Shown here piece by piece: positions 49,180 to 58,444 of a stretch of DNA of 64,000 nt (position 1 is the first letter of the stretch; each line of letters starts with the position of its first letter). The notes below the pieces were generated by a model, which worked only from the letters and a program-made list of their open reading frames with translations, was not told the DNA's origin and did not search any database. Where the stretch lies: positions 22,018,866 to 22,082,865 of the forward strand of contig NC_068351.1 of assembly GCF_014633365.1 (NCBI RefSeq), given 5' to 3'. This DNA comes from Diospyros lotus (Eukaryota; Streptophyta; Magnoliopsida; Ericales; Ebenaceae). The translations under genes and the position numbers were made by a program.

Positions 49180-52150
49180 TACTTATATATATATGGATCA
49201 TGCTAGGGTCCCCCTTTAGGCTACCCCTTGGGTTACCAAATGCATGTTAAATGATAAAAATACCCCTTGTGTCTTACCTCCTCTCCTCATCGTGCCTCAC
49301 TGCACCTCATTGCCACACCACCTTAGATGAGAGGTGTTTAATCATGCTCCTCACCACCTTGCTTCGCCTCATCGCCTCACATCACCACATTACCCCAAGG
49401 GTATTTTTGTCATTTGATGCACATTGGGTAGTGTAACACCCAGTAATCCTAGTGTTATGAGAATGAGAAAGTAAGTAAGAAAACTTTCAAAAATACCCTT
49501 GAGAAGGTGATGGATCCTTGAGATTGAGGGTGCCCTATGAGAGGGGCATTTTGATAATTTGGATAGTGAAGTCTAATAAAGGGTATTTTGGTAAATTAGA
49601 AATAATTCCTATGTGGAATTAGGTGAGTAAGTGAATTAAATCCCAATTTTGTATTCATATGAAGATATGGGATTAATAATTCATAGAAGGGTATTTTAGT
49701 AATTTGGGGTGATTCCATAAAGGAATTTAATTATGGAAAATAGGGAAAATGGTGGATATTGAATTATTTGAGAAAATAATTATGTTTTCCCTAAATTTGT
49801 GAATAAATATGGAAATGCCACATGGATGGATGAGATAAGAACTTGGGAGCCAAGTATGGGTTTAAAAGGTGACACTTGTCAAAGTCTTGTTCAAGTATAA
49901 ATAGGGTGATTTAATTAAATGCAAAAAAAAATGATTTTGGTCTTTCAAGCATTTAATGAGAAGCATGATGGTTTTGGATTTAAAAGAAAATTCAAAAAAA
50001 GAAAAGTAAATGGTCACCATTAATGTTTGAAATTATGGTGAATTAAATAAATCTAATGAAAAATGGGAAAAGTGTCTCCCATTAATGCTTTGAAAATATG
50101 AGATTTATTTAAAGGAGAAAGAAATGATTTATGTCATTCATTCTTGATGTCTGAAAATTGTCTCCATTTAGTAAATGTTGAGAAATTAATAAATCCAATG
50201 GTTGGGATTAATCTTTTAAATGGGATTGTGATCCAATGGTGGTGGATGGAAGCTTGTGGTTGGAATGGATTGCCAATTCCTTAAGAGTGTGTTTTCTATT
50301 AAGGGTGAAGATTTAATCTTGCAAATTGGATGGATGAGATTAAAGCCTCCAAAGCACATGGATTGTGCTTGTTATGGAAGGTTAGGATTTCCTCTCTAAA
50401 AGAGAAACGAATGGAGGGTGGAGATGAAGTCTTGCATTTAAAATATCAAGACTAGGAAAATTAATGCAAAAAGAAAAGAAAGGAAATGGAAGAAGTATAT
50501 AAGGGCAAAGAGAGCTTTATGCTCAAATTTTTTCCATTTCAAGAGAGTAAGGTTGAAATCTTCCAATGGAAAGAAAGAGAGGAGATGAAAGAAAGAATGG
50601 AGAAGAAATGAAGAAGAAATCAAGGTAAGTTCATTATTCTTCTCTTTATTTAGTATTCTTGTATGCAAAGTAAATGACATGTTGGAATGTCATCTTAGAT
50701 GGGAGAAGATTATGGTGGGAGCTCTCTTGAGAAGAGGATTTAAAGCTTTAAAGAGAAGAAAAAGGTAAGAGATGGCCCCATGAGAGGGTGGCCTTACAAT
50801 ATGTAGTAAATATGGTTCATAAATATATATGTTGCATTTGGCATGTTCTTTTATGTTCATGAGACTTATGGCCATAGGTTAGTTTGGGAACATGGTTGAA
50901 ATGGTGGGTTGATGCCTCTAACCTTGGTGGGTTGTGAGGGCAAAGAGACCTAGCCACACTTGTATGCATTTGGCATCATATAATCTTGTTATGTTCATAT
51001 TTATTTTGCATTGCACCCTTATTGAGCTTAATAGCTCATGAGGTTTTTACCCTCACATATAGGTTGTGGAAGCATGAGAAAAATCAAGACAAGGTGGAAT
51101 GGCATGTGGAGGCATGGAAATGAAGATTCAAGTGTGTTATATGGCTTAGGGTAGCCTATTTTGTGGCATTTGATTTATGTAATGTAATGTATTTGGTTGG
51201 TAGTGGCTTGTTAAAGCCTAAGATCATGTGTGTATTTTATATCTTGGGAGTGTTTGATTTTATTTTAAAATGAGATATTGGCTTATGGCATGTTGAAGCC
51301 TAAGTTGTAGAGAAAGTCTCATTTTTGGGTGTGTGTTGTGGGAAGTACCAAAGTAATTAAATCAAATGATTTTTGTTGTGAAATGAGGCTTTGGGGATGT
51401 GAAAAGTGGATGTTTTTTATGCATGTATGAGGGCTATAAATTTTGGAAAAATTGGGTTAGTAACGCCCAAGGAAAAAAAAAAAAAAGAAAAGTAGTGGAG
51501 GCAATAGCAGCAGCTGCCGGGGCCCGTAGGGGGCCACAGCAAGCGGCAGCAGGTGCGCGGGCGCGCAACTGCGGGCAGCCCACTGCCATCTCGTGGGCCC
51601 CACACGGGCCCCGGGCACCCCAGCAAGCCCCGCTGGCCAATTTTTTTTACAAATTTGAAATTTTTGGGGCATACTTTTAATTGATTTTGGGCTCCGGATG
51701 AATTTTCAAAATAAAGGAATTTTTCGGGTATTTTTGGAGATAATGCTGAAATTTCAAAAAATGGAATTTTTTGAGTTTTCCTCTAAATATTTGAGAAATC
51801 AATGGGTTAATTGAAATTGTGAATTTTATGGAGCCAAGTGAAATTCTTGGATGGAAAAATAATTAATATAAATGAGAAAATGGCAATTGGGCATCTTAAT
51901 GAGAATTCTTTTCAACCAAATGCGGTGTGGATAAACCCCAATTCTGCTAGTGAATCCTAAGGTTGAGGGAAGGGAAGGACAAATCTAGTTCTCACCTAGG
52001 ACGTTTCGTCGTGAAACATGGTTCGCCCTTCACCAAAGGCCGGGCATGTGGACAATTCGGGTAATTGTTCACGAATGACACCTATAAGTGGGAACGGGGC
52101 GTCACAGGTAGCCCAAGGGGTAGCTATAACATTTTCTTATATATATAGAT
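49180..52150. mobile_element. MITE (about 290 bp) split by a solo LTR
   Basis: The left arm (49180 to about 49265) and the right arm (about 49398-49431 plus 52112-52150), read in reverse complement, share TACCCCTTGGG, TACCNAATG and ATGAYAAAAATACCC in order, with TATATATA at both outer ends. The centre has repeated CCTCAC words and a TTTAATCATGC segment, like the blocks at 9441-10425. No coding capacity. The target site appears TA-rich, and the superfamily is not fixed. Confidence 0.6.
49432..52106 (+). mobile_element. Solo LTR (2675 bp) with perfect duplication GGTAG, plus orientation
   Basis: It begins TGTAACACCCAG and ends GGGGCGTCACA, flanked by GGTAG at 49427-49431 and 52107-52111. A TATA box (TATATAAG) is near 50496. 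The stem-loop TGAGCT-TAAT-AGCTCA is at 51023-51038, preceded by TTGCACCCTTA and followed by TGAGGTTTTTACC, the same setting as in the minus-oriented relative at 47308. A GC-rich block lies at 51500-51640. There is no internal region, so it is solo. Confidence 0.88.
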
Positions 52151-52704
52151 AATTTACACATTTACCCTTCAAACTCATTAATTCCACTAGAGGAATTTAA
52201 TAATTACCATTGGACCCTCCAATGCCCTAATTAATTATCATCAAGCCACTCCCAAACTCGATTTTTTCGAAAATTAATATCCGACTTTTACTCAAAAATA
52301 TCGATTTCGTTCCTGCGGCTGCACGAGACCTTTATTCCACCCAAAAATACTTCAGGGTTGTTTTACTCGCAAAATCGGATCACCCCTAGGGTCCCTTCAA
52401 CTTCTTGGAGGTCTCCTATGACTATTTGGTACTAGCACCCATTCGGGTTTATACAGAAATTATCCCAAAAATTATTCTCGGTCGGACTGCTTTTAGCGTC
52501 ATTAGCCTTACCTGAAGATGTTTGCTAATCACATGCCTTTTTCCTAGACATCCAAGTCCCGAGGCACTCTCTGTCGTCGATTCGGTAGTTTTTATTAATT
52601 AATTTCTCGAAATTGACCTTTGGGCTTCCCGAACCACTAGAGGTCCTTTTAAAATAATCGAAAATTATTCTTTTTCAACACCATGTAATATGGGATATTA
52701 CATT

Positions 52705-53192
52705 CCACCCCCCTTAAAAGAATTTCATCCTCAAAATTCACTTTACTTACTCATCTGCTCAAGAGAACCACATTCTAGAGTAAATCATTGAACTCCCGTA
52801 CTTGAGAATCCCATAGCTCAGCCATTGTTCACATTTTCCTCTAGTTATCCCCACCTCGATGTTCTGCCTTAGCTTTTAGTCATTTGACTCTCGAGGACAT
52901 TTATCAATCGATGCCATTTTGACCTGCCGCCAAATCTCACCACTGGTTGCTGGTCATGACTACCGCAACGATGTCATCTCTTGATGGATTTCAATTGCCT
53001 CAAATATTGCTTTGCAACCATTTCCCATTTTCCACATCAAACTAAAATCAAACACGACAATGCCCATCCACTCGATAACACTGCATTACTGATCAATTAA
53101 CAATGAATTTGTACCGATCACACACGACAACATTTCCCTTGTCAATAACACATGGCTACCATTTTACGCTGATCAAACACAACAACGTCCAA
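52705..53192 (-). mobile_element. Ty3/gypsy internal 3' end with polypurine tract
   Basis: The plus strand next to the LTR reads TTCCACCCCCCTTAAAAG, then AATTTCATCCTCAAAATTC. In minus orientation this is the typical gypsy pol 3' end (GAGGATGAAATTC) and polypurine tract (CTTTTAAGGGGGGTGGAA) just before the 3' LTR start TGTAATATCCC. The rest of the internal region to about 53192 is decayed with no open frame, then meets copia LTR sequence. Confidence 0.7.
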
Positions 53193-53772
53193 AGCTCATG
53201 CTCAAAGATATATTATTTGGAGCGCAAGGCAAAGGAGAAGAAGATATTCTCTCCAAGTGTGGTAAATTGTATTTGTATTCATACTTGCCTTGTAATATTT
53301 GCTCTTGTATTCATATCCATATTAGTTCAAGTGTGTTGAAAATAGGATTGTTCATTTGTATTATTTGTGGATTGTGAGTGACCTCTTAGATCCCAAGCAA
53401 TCTAAGTGTGGTGTTTTGTTGTAATAGTTTTCGATGTGAGCTAAGCGAAAAACCTCGGTGTTGTACAAGTTTTATAGGTGATCTTGTGTGAAAACCTAGT
53501 AGTGTGGTTATAGTGGAACCTCAAGTGTCGAGTTGACCTTGAAAGAGTGGAATAGGTGTTGGAGACACTGAACCACTATATATATTCTTGTGTTATTATT
53601 GTTGTTTGCATATTTATATTTCCATTACTCTCAAACAATATATATATGTATAACAATTACATTTTGTGTATAACAAAAGCTCAAGAATTTTAAAAGGGAA
53701 GAATTTGGTTTAATAAGTTTTTAGCATTCAATTCACCCCTATCTTGAGTGGCTATTGGGTGTCAAGGGACCA
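53193..53772 (+). mobile_element. 3' part of a Ty1/copia LTR
   Basis: The sequence from about 53193 parallels the end of the LTR at 55260-56360: TTGACCTTGAAA, then GACACTGAACCA, CAATTCACCCCTATCTTGAG and a final TCAAGGGACCAACAG. The last is the usual copia LTR end before the primer site. The adjoining primer site is not recognisable, because a gypsy LTR fragment follows. Confidence 0.6.
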
Positions 53773-54363
53773 ACAGGGATGGGTGTGGTCGGAGGTTTTT
53801 GCTAATTTTCACTTTTACCCCCTCTCAACTTTAGAAATTTCATTTCATCCCTTTCCACGAAGCCCTTGGTCTTTTCATCACTTTCATTAAGATCCTCACG
53901 TTCTAAACTTCTCATTTGACCCCCGAAATTTTAGAAATAATATCGCTTCGACCTCCCTCGGGAATTTTCAAAAATTACACTTTGGCCTAAAATTATGTCT
54001 TGATTGTGAAACCTCATTATTTTGTCCCAAAACCACTTAAGAGTTGTTTATCAGGCCAAATTTGATTCTTTTAAGGGTTCTATTAACTTTTTGGAAACCC
54101 TTTACTACAATTTGACTTTTCAGCCTGATCTGAAACTGTATCGAAAACTGTTTCTGATCTGATTTCTTTTAATGTCATAAATCATATCTTGAGATGTTCG
54201 TTAGAAACATACCTATTTTGTTAGGTATCTAAGCTCCCAGGCATTCCCTCTGGCTAATTCGGTCATTTTCTCAAGCAATTTTGATACCAATTCGTTTAAA
54301 ATTCCGTATTTCTTTCCATATACGTATTTTAAAAATAAACCAAAAGTTTTGGGTATTACTTAG
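53773..54363 (-). mobile_element. Fragment of a gypsy-family LTR
   Basis: Phrases such as CTCCCAGGCATTCCCTCTGG, AATTCGGTCATTTTCTC and a final TTTTGGGTATTA parallel the right end of the LTR at 47308 (CCCGAGGCACTCTCTGTCG, GATTCGGTAG, GGGATATTACA). Only about 590 bases remain; the opposite end is missing. Confidence 0.5.
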
Positions 54364-54365
54364 AG

Positions 54366-54524
54366 ATTATATATCATTTCCTTAAGGATCATGTTCAAAA
54401 TCAAGAAATATCTCTTGAGTTTGTCCCAACGGAATCACAATTAGTGGATATTTTCACAAAACTCTTACCACAAGAAATATTTGATTTTATTCGAAGGGAA
54501 TTAGGGATAATAAACCCTTTTTAA
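54366..54524 (+). pseudogene. Ty1/copia pol, C-terminal fragment
   Basis: An open stretch ends at TAA 54522-54524. Recognisable pieces are YHFLKDHVQNQEI, FVPTESQLVDIFTK and FIRRELGI, the standard C-terminal end of plant Ty1/copia polyproteins (RNase H and tail). Everything upstream is missing, replaced by the gypsy LTR fragment, so this is a remnant. Confidence 0.8.
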
Positions 54525-55259
54525 ATAGTCGAGAACACTGTTGACCATTGGTGAGTTATATGTCTATTTTGAAATATCTAAATGTGTTCTCATATATATG
54601 AATGATAAATATGTGTTAAATGTGAAAATATTTTAAGAAAAATATTATTTTTATTGGATCATAATTTCAAACATTTTCATATTTAATGCCATGTAGTAAT
54701 ATTTTCAATGATGAGTATGACATACTATTTCTAGTACCTAATATTACATTTAAATATTTAGTATTTTCTGATCATCATCCATCATGATTATATTATATGG
54801 ATTATGCTTGATCAATTTTTCTCATGGATTATATTGTTTACATCTTTATTCTCATCCATTAATAATATCTTTTTTATTATAACAAAAAGGGAGAGAAGAA
54901 TGAGATTTTATGAGAAAAGAGATTATATATGAGAGTGAGATTGTATTTTTGAGTTGCAAATTTTTGTATGGGGAAAAGAATGTATGAAATATTTTATGAG
55001 AGATTCTATATGTGAGGAGATTATATGTATAAGAGCTAAGCAATGGAGGCGAACAAGTTTCTTTATTTTTTTCATTTTTATAAAATATTTTTTCTACTAA
55101 TCTATTAAATTAAATCTAAAATATTTTATTTACCTATGTTATCAGTATATTTGAAAGGAGGAGTTTATAGTATAAAATTAAGGGGGAGATCAAAATATTT
55201 TCAATCAAAATTAATCATCTTAAAAATCAAGTTTCTATCATCATCAAAAAGGGGAAAAA
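54525..55259 (+). mobile_element. Copia 3' untranslated region with polypurine tract
   Basis: AT-rich DNA between pol and the 3' LTR. The last bases (about 55245-55259), CAAAAAGGGGAAAAA followed by the TG of the LTR, are a typical polypurine tract. The length of about 730 bases between pol and LTR is longer than in simple copia elements and is seen in envelope-like or SIRE-type lineages, but no third reading frame is visible here. Confidence 0.6.
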
Positions 55260-56360
55260 TGTTAAGCCAACTTACTCTATTTAATTTTTAATTAAGTTTT
55301 GATAATTAACAAAAATGATATTTTGTACCTAATTATTTTTGATTAATTTATAAAATATTTTGGCACAATATATGTATTGTCAAAATTAGTATTTTCCATT
55401 AAAATTATTTTTCAAGTAAAAATTCATACAAATAAATATATATATTTTTAAATTTGGATCAAAAATTAATTTTTTCGTTGTTGCCACAGTACGCTACAAT
55501 GCGCTACAGTATTCAGACTGTTGGAATAGTAATCAGACCATTAGAATAGTAATCCAACTGTTAGTGAACAATGCGCTAGAATGACAATGAACAATATTTT
55601 TTAGAATGGCTATAAATAGTCCTAAACTCATTCGGGAGATCATTCATTGCTCATATTTCCTATCCAAAGTACTCAAAAGTTTTTAAAAGTTCTCAAGCTA
55701 ATTTTCAAACAATTCAAAACTCTCGAAGCATTATTGCAAATCCATCAAGGAGCCACAAGGTAAGGAGAAAAAGATTTTCAATTCTATTATGAATTTCTCC
55801 ATCAAACTTGAGATTATAAATTTATTTATTTATATTTCATTGCCTTATAAATTTGTGCTTAATTGCTTATTTATTTGTGTTCAAGTGTGGACAATTATTT
55901 ATAAACATTTAAATTATTATTGAGGATTGTATAGATTTTCTAGAACCGTTAAAATTTGGCTGTATTTAGTTTCCAAGATAAGGTAGGGGAGAAAATCTTA
56001 GTGTAGTGGTTTCCTAGAATTCGTTGTAATCTAAATATGTATCAAGTTTTCAAGGTGAGGTAGTATGTAAATCTTGCTAAAATTGATTTAGTGGAACCCT
56101 AAGAGTGGTTTGACCTTGAAAAATTGAACTAGGTATGTATAGGGACACCGAACCATTATAAATTATCTTGTGTTTAATTTTATTTATTCTTGTTATATTT
56201 CGTGACTTACATTTATTAATTTCAAACATAATTTATTATATTTATCATATATATTTTTTAATAAAATCATTAATCAAGAATAATTATTAAAATTAAAAAA
56301 AAAATTAATCACTCAATTCTATCACCCCTTCTCGAGTGATCATATCTTAAGGGACAAATA
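55260..56360 (+). mobile_element. Ty1/copia 3' LTR
   Basis: It starts TGTTAAGCCAACTTACTC directly after the polypurine tract. An array of GAATAGTAATCNRAC-like words at about 55515-55575 lies upstream of TATAAATA at 55611-55618. It ends near CACCCCTTCTCGAGTGATC...AAGGGACAA at about 56360. It shares sequence with the interrupted LTR at 25762 and with the start of the minus LTR at 23884. The exact end is not fixed. Confidence 0.75.
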
Positions 56361-58244
56361 ATTTTTTATTCTATATCTAATACCCAAACAAGGTTGCATG
56401 GACATAGACATGACGATGCAAACACAACATGACATGTATATCGAAAACGATAAAAATTAAAAAAAAATAGAATATGAAGACATGATAATATATATATATA
56501 TATACACATTATGTTATTATTATTCATATATAATTATAAAAAAAGTGTTATTTATAAATTCAAATTTCACACAATTACACAAATAATTACAAAAGATTTC
56601 ATCATTAAATTAGGATGATGATATACAATATAAATTATTTTTAAAAATTACCCTAACTTTTTATAAAATAGTTAGAAAAATCATACGCCATGTTTATAAG
56701 TTTTTTTTTTTGAATTTTTTTAATAAAATTACATGTGAACATGTCTAAAACAACATCGACTACCGTGTTTGTGTCTGAGCGAGACAGCATTTGTGTTGAC
56801 ACGACCTCTTGTTTTTCAGGGTGGGTGGGTGTCTGTGCTAAATAATGCTACTTTGTCCGAATTAGTTAACGTACAGATGACTAAAGACATTAAAAGATAA
56901 AAATATCCTTATCTTAAAATTACTGTTTCACTTCAAAATACGTATTTAAATAAAAGTCGGGCACCCGAACTGAACGGTTGAAGTTTGCCGCCCAGTAGCG
57001 GGCGGGCTGCTGGGCGGATTTATTCCCTACCTAAATAAATCCTCGCTGCTAGGAGTTGTGGCCAATCAATCCTTGTTCGGAATTACGTTTGGTCCCCAAA
57101 TTCCAAGACTGACTATATCCTATTTATTTGGGACACTCCATCCATGACGTTGAACCCAATTACTGACGCCGACGTAAGTCGTTGAGCCGCATAAATTGGT
57201 TGAGTTGAGTGACGTAAGTAAATTGGTCCGCAAACCGAGCACTTGAGAGGTTGATATCTACATCCAACTGCGTCGTCTGCATAAAATCACTCAAATTCAA
57301 TTTCATTCTTCAGTTTAAACATTTTTAAAGGGAAAATATGTACATTTTAAATAAATTTATATATTCATCTATAATAATATAATTATTATATCTCTTCAAT
57401 GACATCAAAATTTGTACAATATAGTCGAGACCATCTTAGATGAATGTGTTTTGATTATTAGTGACTCTAGCAATTCTTCCTCTCTCTTTTTTCTCTCCCA
57501 TTCTCTTATCGAGCATCTTGAGCTGCGCCGGTCTTTTACTATTATTCTTCAGCCCAACAACCGTTGCCTCGTTTCTAGCCACTAGCTCTCTCGTCGCCTT
57601 GTCGATCGTTGCTGCATCTTCCTTCTCCCTCTCTCGTCACGCGCCTCGATTCAGATCTTATCCTCGTTAGTTGAACCTTCACGAATTTTTAAAAAAATTG
57701 GCTAAAACCTAGTTTATACTTTTTAGTGTAATAATTCCCGTATTAATTCAAATATTTAACAAATATACAAGTATAATATTTTTAATAAAAATACAAAATA
57801 ATTCACATATTATTATACACAAATAATTGGACGAATTACCAACAAGGGTTTGAGCTAAGTTACTACTAGAAATGTGAGCCCATCACTTTGTCTGGATCAT
57901 GATGCACAATAATAGGCCTCCCAAGTGCCCATGATCAAAGCTACTGCCCCACGTAACCTTGTTTAAGTTTAGAACTCTTGACTTTGGGGAAATTATTAAG
58001 AATTTTACCATTATAATGTATATATATATATATATACTGCTACATCTACACCGGCTTGTGCAGTGGCACCTTGGTGTTGGTGGTATTTGTATTTCAGTTC
58101 TGATTTCATCAACCAGCTGAGGTTTTCGGTAAGGTAAGAAAGAAGGATTAGGACGCTTTTTAACTTCCCAACTGTCATCCAATTCCACTGCCAGTCTCCC
58201 CAGTTCGTTAACCCACCCCCTACCCTTCCATCGTTTCTATCGCC

Positions 58245-58247
<3 letters not shown>
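56361..58247. other. Intergenic region upstream of BCCP
   Basis: The first part is AT-rich with a TATATA run at 56489-56503. From about 56940 GC content rises. Three TGACG-type motifs, two within GACGTAAGT, lie at 57145-57219, a possible bZIP-binding cluster. Open frames at 57461-57670 and 57883-58188 lack ATG starts and are not called as genes. The 300-500 bases next to 58248 should contain the BCCP promoter. Confidence 0.45.
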
Positions 58248-58286
<39 letters not shown>

Positions 58287-58287
58287 G
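58248..58287 (+). promoter_or_regulatory. CT microsatellite and TATA box of the BCCP gene
   Basis: A CT repeat of about 14 units (58248-58275) runs directly into TATATATATATG (58276-58287), about 160 bases before the start codon. The TATA placement predicts a start site near 58310-58320. It is the only TATA-like motif close to the ATG. Confidence 0.55.
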
Positions 58288-58444
58288 TAATCATCCATTA
58301 TCACAACACAGGGCAGGTCCCATCTATCTTTCTTGGAATTTGTCGCTGGAGTGCTTTGATCTCGCCGCCCAGTCTCGCATACAAATTGGGGATTTGGCAG
58401 CGGAGGCTTTCGATTGAGATTGCAGAACCGGTCGGACGATTAAG

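Larger units (their letters stand above)
47308..52704 (-). mobile_element. Ty3/gypsy 3' LTR, minus orientation, with nested insertions
   Basis: The plus strand begins TGTTACAATCCGCTCCC at 47308 and ends ATGGGATATTACA at 52704. On its right lies a polypurine tract in minus orientation (next to 52705), so it is the 3' LTR of a minus-strand element. Landmarks include a stem-loop at 47924-47940 (TGAGTC, 5-base loop, GACTCA) with GGGTGCAATGCAT beside it. The GC- and TC-rich block at 48570-49180 forms long but low-complexity frames and is LTR leader, not a gene. A MITE (49180-52150) and a solo LTR inside it (49432-52106) interrupt it. Without them it is about 2.4 kb. Confidence 0.75.

Noticed and set aside
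57461..57670. 69-codon hydrophobic open frame
   Set aside because: It starts from GTG, not ATG; the TC-rich DNA makes hydrophobic frames by chance. Not a plausible plant gene on its own.
57883..58188. 101-codon minus-strand open frame next to BCCP
   Set aside because: It has no ATG at its start and runs through a TATATA microsatellite. The first 45 codons look somewhat coding-like, so a decayed exon cannot be excluded, but it cannot be supported.
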